DNA of 64,000 bases from Tuctoria greenei (Eukaryota; Streptophyta; Magnoliopsida; Poales; Poaceae). The notes below the pieces were generated by a model. It saw only the letters and a list, made by a program, of their open reading frames with translations, made no database searches and was not told the DNA's origin. Position 1 is the first letter of the stretch. Each line of letters begins with the position of its first letter. A program made the translations under genes and the position numbers. The stretch is taken from the NCBI GenBank assembly GCA_036927565.1, contig JAYESD010000009.1, positions 24,395,601 through 24,459,600 of the forward strand, written 5' to 3'. Positions 9,952 to 22,413 of the stretch are shown in pieces.

Positions 9952-12338
9952 AGTGTGAGTACATTTCATACTTAGCAAGTGTGGAAAGTATAACATGTTG
10001 CTGATTCAAATGACAAATATGATAAAGGCTAAGTGCTGAAAAGTACATTAAAACATTTGAAAAGCAATATATTACATGTATGTGAAGTAAACCCATCATA
10101 TACCACAGTGATTATCATAGTGCAAGTCCATATTTCATTACCATCATCCATATACCAGATTTCACTATTAGCATTAACCATATCCATTGCCATAAACCAT
10201 AATACCATCCCATAACCAGTATCAAACCATCCCAATCCAAAACCCTTCTAATCATGTAGGTCATCCAGGTGCTTTTAACCGGGAGCACGGCTATCATGAT
10301 AGTTATAATACTCTGCAAAGTTTGTACCACTTTACCCACATATTTTTGACTTCATCACCCATCGGTGACTAATGAACCTCTGTTATACCAATTACACTTC
10401 CTTTGATATATGGCCAATAGATCACAAAATAGACTTTACAAAGGGACTACTAGCATGTACGGACCCACTGAGGTTTGACTGGTGGCGATGCCTCCAACTG
10501 AGCACATCTTCAACCAAGGGCCCCCTCTTGTGACATTAGGAATCCAGGGAGACCCGCCTTAATTCCAAACCCAATCCAACTCCCCTTCCACAGAGCGCCA
10601 AATGATCCGTGCAATACTAGCAATACCCTAATTAATCAGCTATGCCACACCCATACTTGGCCTCGTGGTGGCACTATTGTCCAGACATATTCTCGAATGA
10701 ACCGGTCCTTAGATCCAAGGCAAGCAAACAACCATAACATTCAACCTATCCACATACCATGCTTGATTAGATCACCCATTACCATATAATATTAACCAAT
10801 TCATAATAACCATAATCCCATTAATGCATAACTAAATAGTATAGTTATTTTAAGTGAAGCAAAGGTAAAAATCCCTTCCCGACTCTCTACCATGTATTCC
10901 AGGTGACAAGGGTCGTTAAACAAAGTTAGTAAACTTCCTATCATAGGAATTCACATCAAATTGACACAAGCAAGCAGTTTTGAAAATAAAACATTTATTG
11001 TAAAAACAGGATCAATATGTTCAAGGACACTTGCTTTGCTCTTGGGCTTGGTTGGGGTTAAAGTCTTCAAATTCCTGGTACTTGAGGTCCTCCACAACAC
11101 TCTCTAGCACAAATCCGTCTAAACCGCACAAGAAACATACAAGACAAGAATCACAATCAATAAGTGCAAATATATTACTCAATATGTCTTGACATGCATG
11201 ATTAATGCAAATGCAAAGCAAAACTAGTTAATGAGTTGTTAATAATGTTTTCTATCTAGTTCTAATAGTTTTTAACAAGTTTAGATAGGTTTGGAATTGA
11301 TTTGAATCAATATATAATTAATTCAGTAGAAATCAGACAGCTAGACCGGACTAGTCCGCTGTAGGGTCGGACGAGTCCGCCCTTTGCAGAAACAGTGAGC
11401 TAGGGTTTTCTAGATCGACGTGAATTTGGAGAAACAGAGTTGAATTCACGTGAGAAAGAGAGAGTATATGGTATACCAGGTGTATAGAACTACAATGAAT
11501 CAAGGGTTTTTGAGGAAACACTTGGATCTTGACGATCTAGGGTTGATGAAGAAACTTGAAGATGACTTGTTGATCAAGAACGAAAACTTTATGGAGACCT
11601 TGATAAGTTGATCATCTTTCGTTTCCTCCTCTTCTTTTTCTTGCTCTAGGTCTCCTTCTCCTCCTTCGTGGCGGCTCCCACGAACTAGGGTTTGGTTGTG
11701 TTTCAAAGGTAGCAAAAAGATGTGAAAATAGGGTGTTGGGTTGCTTATATAGAGGTGGAGGTGGTTGGGTTTGATGGAATTCGAGTTTGGGATGGGTGGA
11801 GGCCGGTGTGGGGTCCCACATGAGCTCCAAAAGAGTTAGACACGATGTCCTTAGGCCCTCTTAAGGTAAAACCCAAAAACACGTCGTGGAACAAAAGATG
11901 AACTCAAAATCGCCATCATCGGACAAGTCCGCAAAAGGCCAGACTAGTCCGGTATTAGGTATAGAAGAAAACGGATAAGTCTGGACTATATCAGACAAGT
12001 CCAAACATAACCACAGAGAAAAATGGACAAGTACAACGAAAAATGGACAAGTCCAGGGACTTAGCAAAATTTTCAAGGTTGGGATGACTGGACTAGTCTG
12101 CAATGGACCGTACAAGTCTAAAAATGATACGGAGAGAAAAACGGACTAGTCCGCAGAAAAAAAAACGTACATGTCCGAGAGAGGTGAGAGAGAAATCGGG
12201 CTAGTCCGCACTTCTCAGAACTTCTGAGTGTAGTTTTGCTTTAAATACATTTTAAACTCATTCTTTTTTATGTGGTTTAATGCTAAACATGTATATGAAC
12301 TTTTTCAATGCATGATGCGTTGAAATGAGGGTTTTACA
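9952..12338 (-). repeat. B 3' LTR, truncated at its downstream end
   Basis: The sequence aligns by eye along its length with 17508-19917. The intact edge at 12338 reads GTTTTACA on the plus strand, which is the LTR start TGTAAAACC on the minus strand. The matching 3' terminus GGTGTCACA is absent, with homology ending at about 9952. A TATA box lies at 11745-11752. CGGACTAGTCCG-type motifs occur at 11345-11385 and 11920-12215. Confidence 0.8.
11920..12215. repeat. CGGACTAGTCCG motif array in B 3' LTR
   Basis: About ten copies of the palindrome or its ACAAG variant lie in the U3 part of the LTR, between the LTR start and the TATA box. Several are paired with starts 20-21 bp apart. Many copies carry one or two substitutions. 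Confidence 0.8.
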
Positions 12339-12352
12339 AACCTATCCACCTT
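12339..12352 (-). other. Polypurine tract of element B
   Basis: AAGGTGGATAGGTT on the minus strand immediately precedes the 3' LTR start. Element C has the same tract (AAGGTGGGATAGGTT) next to its LTR start at 27366. Confidence 0.7.
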
Positions 12353-15302
12353 AAAATGAATCTCGCTCTCGAGATTCGAGGCGGAAGAGAAAAGATAGGA
12401 AAATTCCTTCTTGAGATCATCCTCCAACTCCCATGTTGCCTCTAATTCTGTGATGCTTCCACTGAACTTTACACCATCTAATGACCTTGTTTCTTGTGAC
12501 CCTCTCCTTAGTTTCCAAGATCTCGACTGGTTGCTCGACATACGTAAAATCTGCCTCTAGTTCCAAATCTTCCATTGGCACTTGTTTTTCCGGTACCCTT
12601 AAACACTTCTTGAGCTGGGAAACATGAAACACATCATGCACATCTGAAAAGATGAGCTTGCATCTCCAACTTATATGCTATTTCTCCTCTTTTGTCCAAA
12701 ATCTTGAATGGTCCAATGTATCGAGGTGCTAGCTTGCCTCTTATGTTAAACCTCTTATGACCTCTCATTAGTGACACCTTGAGGTAAACAAAATCTCCAA
12801 TTTCAAGGGCTAGTTTCTTTCTTCCATTGTCTGCATAGCCTTTTTGCCTTGATTGAGCTGCCCTCAAGTTTTCACGAATAATCTAGACTTCTTTCTCAGC
12901 TTCTTGCAGCATGTCAGGTACAAACACTTGATTTTCTCCTGGCTCGTTCCAATACAAAGGTGTCCTACACTTCCTCATATATAGTGCTTCATAGGGTGAT
13001 ATTTTCGAGCTTGCTTCGTAACTATTGTTATATAAGAATTCCACATATTGCAAGCTCTTGTCCCAGCTTCTTCCATGCTTCAGGGCACAAGCTCTTAACA
13101 TATCCTCTAAAATCTGATTGGTCCTCTCAGTTTATCCATCCGTTTGAGGGTGATATGCTGAGCTGAAATTCAATCTTGTTCCCAATGCTTCATGCAATTT
13201 CTGCCAAAACCTGGAGGTAAATTGAGAACCTCTATCCGACACTATCTTCTTTGGTACTCCATGCAAACATATTATTCTTCTCATATACAGTTCAACCAAC
13301 TTCTCCCCATTAAAGGTGGTCTTTACAGGGATAAAGTGAGCTGACTTGGTTAACCTATCCACAATAACCAAAATTGAGTCATAACTGGACTGGGTACATG
13401 GTAAACCGACTATAAAGTCCATCTCGATTTCGTCCCACTTCCATTCTGGAATCTTCAATGGCTGCAATAATCCAGCTGGTCTTTGATGTTCCTCCTTGAC
13501 TCGTTGGCACACATCACACAATGCCACATATTCAGCTATGTCCTTTTTCATGCTAGCCCACCAATACCATGTCTTCAAGTCCTGGTACATCCTCGTACAA
13601 CCGGGATGCATTGAGTATGGCGAGTCATGTGCCTCCTTTAATATTGTCTCCTGAATATGCTTCACAGTAGGCACGACAATCCTTTTTCCAAGCCATAACG
13701 TACCATGTTCCTCCTCATCAAACCTGAATTCTCTTCCCTCTTGGGTCCTTTCCTTGATTTCCAAAATTTCCTCATCCTTGGTCTGACCTTCTCGAATTTT
13801 TTGCTCCAAGGTCAGGTTTAACTCCATTATCCCCATCTTATTCACAAATCCGAGATTCAACCGTTCAAACTTCTTACATAACTCGGATGACAATTCTCGA
13901 ACCGTGAGCTGATGACTTACTCCTTTCCTACTCAAGGCATTGGCCACTACATTGGCCTTCCCCGGGTGATAATTGATTCCCACATCATAATCCTTAAAAA
14001 GCTCCAACCATCTTAGCTGCCTCAAATTTAGGTCCATTTGCGTCAATATATACTTGAGACTCTTATGATCCGTAAAAATTTCACACTTATGACCAAGCAT
14101 GTAATGTCTCTAAATCTTTAAGGCATGTACCACAACTGCAAGTTTGAGATCATGTGTTGGATAATTCTGATCAAGTTTTTTCAATTGCTTCGATGCATAG
14201 GCTACCACTTGACCTTCTTGCATGAGCACACATCCAAGTCCTTGTCTTGAGGCATCACAATAGATATCAAAACTTTTGCTCACATCCAGCAATATCAAGA
14301 CTAGGGCTGTAGTTAACTTCTCCTTCAACTCCTCAAAACTTTCTTGACAAGCTTGAGTCCATTGGAAAGCTTTCCCCTTCATTAGCAACTCCATCATGAG
14401 CTTGAATATCTTGGAAAAGTCCTTGATGAACCGGCGGTAATATCCAGCCATCGCAAGGAAACTCCTTATTTCCTTTACGTTTTGCAGTGGTACCCATTTT
14501 AACATGTTCCTCACATTTCCGGGGTCGACCGATACTCCTTCTCCTAAGATGATATGCCCATGAAATGACACCTTTTTCAACCAAAAATGACACTTGCTGA
14601 ACATGGCATAGAATTGATGCTCCCTCAATTTCTGCAACGTAAGCCTCAAGTGTTCCTCATGTTCCTCCTCGTTCCTCAAGTAGATCATAATGTCATCAAT
14701 TAACACCACAACAAACTTGTCCATGTAGTCCATGAAGACCTTATTCATGAGGTACATGAAACAGGAAGGTGCATTTGTCAATCCCAAGGACATAACTGTA
14801 TACTCATAAGATCCATATCGTGTCCGAAAAGTTGTTTTGGGTATGTCCAATGGTCTAATCTTCATTTGAAAGTATCCTGACCTCAAATCAATCTTGGAGA
14901 AGACACAAACACCCTTCTTCTGAGCAAACAAGTCTTCTATGTGTGGCAAGGTGTACTTGTTCTTGATTGTTACCTTGTTGAGAGCTCGGTAATCCACACA
15001 CATCCTTTGTGATACATCCTTCTTATCCATGAAAGGAATGGGCGCTCCCCAAGGTGAAGAGGTTGGGTGAATAAACCCTTCTCTAGTTGCTCTTGAATCT
15101 ACTTCTTGAGCTCTGCCAACTCGTTAGCAGACATCCTATATGGCCTCTTAGCTATAGGTGCAGTTCCAGATATTAAATCAATAACAAACTCGATATCTCG
15201 ATCAGGTGGAATACATGGCAACTCATCCGGAAACACATCCAAGAATTCACACACCACTGGAATCTCCTCAATTGCGGCACCGTCCATGTGATTCAACTCC
15301 AA
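12342..15302 (-). pseudogene. B pol: RT, RNase H, integrase and chromodomain-like tail
   Basis: From 15302 downward: PDRDIEFVIDLISGTAPIAK leads into RT, with a TAG at 15099-15101 and a one-base frameshift near 15076. RT continues at 15030 with an intact LIDD catalytic box, a variant of YxDD. RNase H follows (DIYCDASRQGLG) with a TAG at 14110-14112. Integrase (14100-12640) has the zinc-finger cysteines CDVC, MDFIVGLP and SDRGSQFTS. A stop replaces Gln just before TERTNQ, and the catalytic Glu is present. A further TAG lies near 12880. The chromodomain-like tail (ERVTRNKVIRW, VQWKHH) is split over two frames by frameshifts near 12645 and 12440. All lesions are point changes, so the protein plan is readable although the gene is dead. 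Confidence 0.82.
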
Positions 15303-15334
15303 TTGCTTCGGTGCATGTTGAGATGCTTCAAATT

Positions 15335-15643
15335 CTATGGTGATCCCTCCTCATTAGTTAACTTCACCATCTTCATGGCACATTCAATGACTCCATTGTC
15401 CTTCCTTAACCAATCCATACCAGGTATAGTGTCCAATCCTTGAGAATCCAAAACAATGAGGTTGGCAAAGAAGTCTATCCCTCTTATTCTAAGGCTTACT
15501 TTTGGACATACTACATTTTTCCTCATCTCTCCTCCAGGAGACTTAACCAATAGAGTATACTTGATATGAGAGATAGGCAAACTATATTTGGCAACATACT
15601 TTGATGCAACGAATTTATGCAATGCTCCAGAATCAAATAACAT
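15335..15643 (-). pseudogene. B protease region
   Basis: A 102-codon open stretch starts at MLFDSGALHKF, with the retropepsin active site D-S-G intact, and continues through SLRIRGIDF and a GMDWLRKDNGVIEC stretch. The protease would cut the gag-pol polyprotein. It lies between gag and RT as expected for Ty3/gypsy. Frame breaks separate it from both neighbours, so it is not expressed as part of an intact polyprotein. Confidence 0.75.
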
Positions 15644-15659
15644 AGTCGTTGGGTTTTAG

Positions 15660-16868
15660 TTTGTGAGAAACATACCAATAATCATGTCATCCGCTTGTTG
15701 AGCTTCCTCCGTAGAGACATGGTTCACATTGCCACGAGCAAAATTCTGTTGTCCATGGTTTCCTTGTGGAGATCCTCCATTCGGTCTTGGATTTAGTCTT
15801 GGAGCATTGCTCTCTTGACCAAGGCCTGAATTAAGACATTGAATTGCAAAGTGTCCTGCTTCTCCACATTTATAGCACTTCCTAACTGCACCAGAATTAT
15901 TTGGACAAACTTGATTCTAAACATTTGCACCAGCAAGGTTGGTACGAGGTCCAAAAGGCATTGGAGGCCTAGGTGCTTGCATGACAGGGCGTTGCTGCAC
16001 AAACTGAGCTAGGCGCAGTGCATAACCAGGGTGCAGTATAGGAGTAGAAGAGCTGTAATAAGGCGCATTTGGTTGTGCAAAGCGAGGGTGCACATTACTT
16101 CCTTGTTGCTGTCCTTGATATGGTGCCTTCCTCTTGTTATCTAGCTCCATCTCACAAACTTTAATCTCAACAACAATTGCTTTGTCCAGTAGCTTCTGGA
16201 AGTTGGCATAATCACAATTCAACAACTGTACTTGGATTTCATTATTCAAGCCTCTCATGAACATCCTTATGTGCATATCTTGAGAGTTGAGTGAATTTAT
16301 TGAGATATTCACCCACACTTGATCTTCCCTGCCTCAAGTTTTCAAACTCTTTCCTCTTCAAGATCATAAAGCCCTCGGGCACTTAATGAGAACGGAAGCT
16401 CTCCTTGAATTCGGCCCATGTAATCCTCTCATGATTTTCATGGGCGTTGCATAGCAAATCCAACCAATCCGCAACTGCTCCAACAAGTTGATGAGATGCG
16501 AAGAGCACCTTCTCCCGGTCACTGCATTGGACAATAGCTAGCTTCTTCTCCACGGACTTGACCCAATCATTGGCGTCCATAAGGTCAGCGGCTTGAGCAA
16601 AGGTCGGCGGCCTAGTCCTCATGAACTCTCCCAACCTGTTATGAGCAGGCGTGGGTGGCGGTGGAGGCATGTGGGGCAGATGGTCGTTGTTGCCAGCCTG
16701 CAGCTGTCCCATAGTTTGTATCATGGTCTGCATGAGCTGGTTTTGCATGGCCAATAGCTGCTCAAGATTGATAGCCCCCTGGGCAGGTCCTTATCTATTG
16801 TTGTTCTGTGGTGCTCCTTTATTCTCCTCCTCATAATTGGCATCCCTCTGGTTGCGAGTCCTCACCAT
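15660..16868 (-). pseudogene. B gag (capsid and nucleocapsid)
   Basis: The ATG at 16866-16868 gives MVRTRNQRD, equivalent to MVRTPNQRD in element C. The capsid part is open from 16754 to 16383 (PPTFAQAADLMDANDWVK, FASHQLVGAVADW, TWAEFKESF) and continues in another frame at 16318-15917. The CCHC knuckle lies near 15800-15900 and is broken by frame changes; its reading (KCYKCGEAGHFAIQC-like) is clear only in part. Stops at about 16380 and 16790 interrupt the frame. Confidence 0.7.
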
Positions 16869-17120
16869 CTGAAGAAAAGAAAGAGATAATAATTTAGAAA
16901 ATGTCCCCAACTATATGCATCATGGGATATGAAACTAAACAACTAACTATACTAGCCTGTATGGACATGGCAATGCTAAAGCATCCCAAAATTCTCTACT
17001 AGGCACCCAAGCAACAATACATAACAAAAAACACATCAAGCAAAAACACATTGATTCAAGAGTGTTCCTATGTGCTCTAAAGTGTACATTCTATCTAGGT
17101 TGCGTCCTACGGTCAACCTA

Positions 17121-17135
17121 TGGCTCTGATACCAA
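17121..17135 (-). other. Primer-binding site of B, tRNA-iMet type
   Basis: On the minus strand TTGGTATCAGAGCCA follows the LTR end GGTGTCACA by two bases. It matches the initiator-methionine tRNA site common to plant Tekay and copia elements. The 16869-17120 stretch between it and gag is untranslated leader. Confidence 0.85.
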
Positions 17136-19314
17136 TTTGTGACACCCGGTCCGAAAAATGAACCAAGTGCAGCATATGTGTTCCCAAAATGTTCAACACA
17201 TATACACAAGTGCATTCACAAATGGATATATAGATAATTACCACAGAACAAGATTAATTAAGAACTTTTATTACAAAATTCATAATATCCTCGAATACAA
17301 GCTCTAATAATTATTAATGACAAGTTTGAACTAATACAGCAGAAATAAACTAAATAAGCAACTATGCAGCTAAGCAAAAGGAATACGGCGCAGCTCCAAT
17401 CAAACCCAGAGGCAAGCTGACGGCAGCACAAAGCCTAGGAATCCTCATTAACGTTGTGATGATCCCAATCCTGACATGCAATTGTTGGTGGGGGAATTGC
17501 AAGGGTGACTACATGTTGTACTCAGCAAGTGTGGAAAGTATGATGTGTAGCTGATTAAAATAACGAATATAATAAAAGCTAAGTATTAAAAAGTACATTA
17601 AAACATTTGAAAAGCAAAATATTACATGTATGTGAAGTAAACCCATCATATACCATAATGATTATCGTAGTGCAAGTCCATATTTCATTACCATCATCCA
17701 TATACCAGATTTTACCATTACCATTAACCATATCCATTGCCATAGACCATAATACCATCCCATAACCAGTACCAAACCATCCCAATCAAAAAAACCCTTC
17801 TAATCATGTAGATCATCCAGGTGCTCTTAACCAAGAGCACAACTATCATGATAGTTTTCATACTCTGTAGAGTTTGTACCACTTTGCCCACGTGTTTGTG
17901 ATTTCGTCACCCATCAGCGACTAAAGAACCTCCCTTATGCCAATTACACTTCCTTTGGTGTATCGCCAAGAGATCACAACATAGCCTTTACAAAGGGACT
18001 ACTAGCATGTACGGACCCACTGAGGTTTCACCGGTGGCGATGCCTCCAACTGAGCACATCTTCAACCAAGGGCCCCCTCTTGTGCCATTCGGATCCCAGG
18101 GAGTCCCGCCATAATTCCAAACCAAATACGACTCCCCTTCCCCGGTGCACCAAATGATCCGTGCAGTACTAGCAATACCCTAATTAATCAGCTATGTCGC
18201 ACCCACACTTGGTCTCGTGGTGGCACTGCTGTCTTGACATATTCTTGCATGAACCGGTCCTTAGATCAAAGGAAAGAAAACCACCATAACATTCAACCTA
18301 TCGACATACCATGCTTGCTTAGATCACCCATTACCATATCATATTAACCAGTTCATAATAACCATAATCTCATTAATGCATAATTAAATAGTATAGTCGT
18401 TTTCTCATCCCAATTATTTAACCGAAGCAAAGGTAAAAAGCCCTTCTCGACTCTCTACCATGTATTCCAGGTGACAAGGCCGGTTAAACAAAGCTAGTAA
18501 ACTTCCAATCATAAGAATTCCCATCAAATTTACACAAGCATGCAGTTTTGAAAACAAAAAATTTATTGTAAAAACAGGATCAATATGTTCAAGGACACAT
18601 GCCTTGCTCTTGGGCTTGGTTGGGGTCAAAGTCTTCAAATTCCTGTTACTGGAGGTCCTCCGCAGAACTCTCTAGCGCAAATCTGTCTAAACCGCGCAAT
18701 AAACATCCAAGACTAGAATCACAATCAATAAGTGCACATATATTACTCAATATTTCATGAAATGCAAGATTAATGAAAATGCAAAGAAGATCTAGTTAAT
18801 TAGTTGTTAATAATGTTTACTAACTAGTTCTAATAGTTTTTAACAAGTTTGGACTGGTTTGGAATCGACTCGAATCAATTTAGAATTTTTAATTCAGCAG
18901 AAAATAGACAGCCATACCGGACTAGTCTGCTATAGGGACGGACTAGTCCGCCCTTCACAGAAACAGCGAGCTAGGGTTTTCTATATCGACGTGAATGTGG
19001 AGAAACAAGGTTGAATTCACGTGAGAAAGAGAATGTAGAAGTTATACCAGGTGTCTAGAACTGAAATGAATCAAGTGTTTTAGAGAGAACACTTGGATCT
19101 TGACGATCTAGAATTCATGAAGAAACTTGAAGATGACTTGTTGATGAAGAACGAAAACTTGATGGAGATCTTGATCACTTGATCCTCTTTCGTTTACTCC
19201 TCTTCTTCTTCTTGCTCAGGGTCTCCTTCTCCTCTTGAGTGGTGGCTCCCACAAACTAGGGTTTGTGTGTGTTTCAAAGGTGGCAAAAAGATGTGAAAAT
19301 AGGGTGTTGGGTTG

Positions 19315-19322
19315 TTATATAG
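19315..19322 (-). promoter_or_regulatory. TATA box of B 5' LTR
   Basis: CTATATAA on the minus strand lies about 600 bp inside the LTR start. The same box is kept at 11745-11752 (B 3' LTR), 26563-26570 (C), 34115-34124 (C) and 39058-39066 (E), always followed by a GAG/GAGG-rich transcript start region. Confidence 0.65.
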
Positions 19323-19489
19323 AGGTGGAGGTGGTAGGGTTTGATGGAACTCGAGTTTGGGGTGGGTGGAGGCCGATGTGGGGTCCCACATGGGCTCCAA
19401 AAGAGTTAGACACGACGTCCTTAGGCCCACTTAAGGTAAAACCCAAAAAATACATCGTGGAACAAAAGATCAACTCGGAATCGTGATCA

Positions 19490-19795
19490 CAGGACAAGTC
19501 CGCGAAAGGTTGGACTAGTCCGATATTAATCAGAGAAGGAAACAGATAAGTCCAGACTATATTGGACAAGTCAGAACTTAGTAAGAGAGAAAAACGGACA
19601 AGTCCGTACAAGTCCGGGGACTTAGCAAAATTTTCAGGGTTGGGATGACCGGACTAGTCTGCAACGGACCGGACAAGTCCGAAAATGCTACAGAGAGAAA
19701 AACGGACTAGTCTGCAGCAAAAACAGACATGTCTGTCAGAGTTCAAAGAGAAATCGGACTAGTCCGCACCAAAAACGGACTAGTCCGCACTTCAA
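19490..19795. repeat. CGGACTAGTCCG motif array in B 5' LTR
   Basis: About twelve copies lie within roughly 300 bp. Clear pairs: ACTAGT at about 19505 with ACAAG at 19485, and two perfect CGGACTAGTCCG copies near 19756-19788 separated by CACCAAAAA, giving a 21-bp period. Confidence 0.85.
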
Positions 19796-19917
19796 AGAAC
19801 TTTTTAGTGCGGTTTTGCTTTAAATTCATTTTAAACCCATTCCTTTTCATGTGGATTAATGTTAAACATGTATATGAACTTATGCAATGCATGATGCATG
19901 AAAATGAGGGTGTTACA

Positions 19918-22413
19918 ATAAGAATAGAAAATATATAATAGAAAATAAATATAAACAAATGGAAAATATATAAAAAAATAAGATAAAACAAATGTATATA
20001 AAATCTATAAAAAGTTTCTGGAACCTTCTGGAAGTTTCCGGGTGAAGCTTTGCTTCCACCCCCGGAAGGTCCCGAGCAAATAGTGAAACCGAGCAGATGG
20101 CTCACCGTTGCGCCTAAGCCGGTCGCTCCACGCGCGCCCACGTGTGCCGAGCCTCTCGAGAGGCCCCTCCGCGCGTCCACGCGCGTTAGTAGGTCGAGAC
20201 CGAGCCTGACCTAGGGCTCCAGCGCGGTGCGCGCCCAGGACTCTGTCTCGTGGCCGAGCCGGCCCCTGGCTGCCGCACACCCCCGCCTATGAAAGTTGAG
20301 CCCCTGGTGCTATTAGCCATGTAGAAAATTTTCCAGCGCCGCCAGAGAAGAAAAAACCCTAGCCGCTAGCAAGGGGAAAACAGAGGTTGCGGCCTAAGGA
20401 AAATAGGAGGAGAAAAAGAAAAGAAGAAGAAGAAGAGAAGGAAGGAGCCGCCGTTCGCCGGAGATCATCGCGCCGCCGTTTTCGTGCCGCCTGAGGATCG
20501 CTGCGCCGTCTACTTCGTCTACGCTACACCTTCGTCGCGCGACCTTCGAAGCCGCTGCACCTACAGTAGGATACGTTTTCCGAGGCGGATTTTTGGGATG
20601 TAATACATCTAATACCCAAAATTAAATCATAATTTCATCTACATCTATTTTATTTCAGCAACCTTAATTATTGCTAAAATCCCCGTAAACTCGCATGAAC
20701 ACATATGAACTAGTCACATCTAATTAATAAACAACCATAGATAATTAATTATCGAACTGTGCATGCATTCATGTCATCGCATATTGATTAATATGTGTGC
20801 ATTGTGTTGATTCATATGTGTATTCTTGTATGTGTGTGATCGAGAGTAGAGGGACGTGCTCAAGAGGCCGTATACGAGGATTTCCAGAACCAAGACTTTG
20901 AAGCACTTGAGCAACCCTATCCGTCAGAGCAAGGCAAGTGTCCTTGATCATTTTGATCCTATTTTTAAATGTTTTGTTTGCAAAACTGCATGCTCGTACC
21001 AAATTGATGGGAAACCCATTTATAGGTGTTTACTAGACTTGTTTGACCACCCTTTTCGCTTGGAACATATTGTAGAGAGTCAGGAAGGGTATTTTACCTT
21101 TTTGCTTCGCTCTAATTAATCGAGATGGGAAAACAACTAAATGTCTCAATTGTGAATTAATGCACTTATGAATGATGAGAATTGATGAATATGGTTAATT
21201 GGTAATATGGGATTTGGGAGATCTAAGCAAGCATGGTCTGTGGAATGGGTTGGATGATATGGTTGTTCTATTGCCTTGGGTCTAAGGATCGATTCAAGCA
21301 AGAATAGGCCAGGATTACAGTGCCACCACAAGGCCATGTTTGGGTGCAGCTAGCCAATTAATTTAGTGTATTGCCAGCATTGATTCGGATCATTTGGAGG
21401 AGCAGAGAATGGGAGTCGGTTGGGTTTGCAATAGCGGCGGGACTGCCCTGGGATCCGAATGGCACAAGAGGGGGCCCTTGGTTGGATGTGCTCAGTTGGA
21501 GGCATCACCACTGGTGAAACCTTAGTGGGTATGAATATGCTGGTAGTCCCTTAGTAAAGGATATTTAGTGATCTCTTGGCCACACAACTAAGGAAGTATA
21601 ATTTGCATAAGGGAGGTTTCCTTTAGTCACTGAAGGGTGATGAAATCACGAACTTGTGGGTAAAGTGGTACAACCTCCACAGAGTGTTAGAAACTATGGT
21701 GATAGCCGTGCTTCGGGTTAAGAGCACCTGGATGACCTACATGATTAGAGGTAACTTGGGATTTGGGATGGTTGGTTATGATTATGGTTATGGTTAAGGT
21801 TATGGATTGAGTTATGATAAATGAACATGGATAATGATGATGGTAATAATCTGGTATATGGATGGATAATTAATTATGGTTTTGTATTATGTTAGTTATG
21901 TGGGATATGATGGGATTACATCACATAGGCATAGTATGATGCTTTTAAATGTTTTAAATGTACTTTTCAGCAATTAGCCATTACGTATTACCAATCCCTT
22001 GTGTACGCTACATGTCATACTTTCCCACACTTGCTGAGTACGACATGTACTCACCCTAGCAATCCCCCCCCACCAACAGTTTCAAGTGATGTTCGGGAGA
22101 TTACTGAGGATAATGCAGAGTACTAGGCTGTGTGTTGCTGTTGACTTGCCTGTGGTGTTGCTTGGAGCGGCGCTACCCAATCTCGCTTAGTTTGCTTGAT
22201 TAGACTATTTATGTTGCAGTAGTACTATCCTTAATAATCATTAGAGTTGTAATTTCAAGATTATTTGAATATCGTAATAAAAGTACCTTCTTAATTAACT
22301 TGTGTTGTGGTAATTATCTGTATATCATTTGTGATGCACTCGTGTATGTGTGTTGAACATCTTGGGCACAAATATGCGTCGCACTTTGTTTATTTTCGGA
22401 ACAAGGTGTCACA
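19918..22413 (+). mobile_element. LTR H, related Tekay-type LTR without the motif array, 5'-truncated
   Basis: The right end GGTGTCACA and the conserved R/U5 part (about 20850-22413) align by eye with the reverse complement of the B and C LTRs, including the TATCATGATAG-like and AGCACCTGGATGACC regions. The left end is cut at the B insertion. Its U3 part (20000-20600) is GC-rich with CCACGTGTGCC-type sequence and purine-rich tracts, and has no CGGACTAGTCCG copy. No primer-binding site follows 22413; D-family leader follows directly, so it is a solo or truncated LTR. Confidence 0.65.

Larger units (their letters stand above)
9952..19917 (-). mobile_element. Tekay-like Ty3/gypsy element B, 3' LTR truncated
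   Basis: On the minus strand: 5' LTR (19917-17138), iMet primer-binding site, gag, protease, RT, RNase H, integrase with chromodomain-like tail, polypurine tract, and 3' LTR (12338-9952). The LTR ends are TGTAACACC and GGTGTCACA. The 3' LTR lacks about its last 370 bp and abuts fragment A, so no target duplication can be checked. Coding is complete in outline but carries several stops and frameshifts. Confidence 0.85.
17138..19917 (-). repeat. B 5' LTR, about 2.78 kb
   Basis: The plus-strand edges are TGTGACACC (17138) and GGGTGTTACA (19917), so on the minus strand it runs TGTAACACC to GGTGTCACA. It has motif copies at 18915-18955 and a dense cluster at 19490-19795, upstream of the TATA box in the sense of transcription. 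Much of the remaining length is AT-rich R/U5 sequence conserved in C and E, including a short stretch around CTCAGCAAGTGTGGAAAGTA near 17521. Confidence 0.85.

Noticed and set aside
20005..20580. Host gene 5' region (GC-rich, AG-rich exon-like stretch after B)
   Set aside because: The open frames show no domain, and the stretch is continuous with the R/U5 part of a Tekay-type LTR, so it is best read as the U3/R of LTR H.
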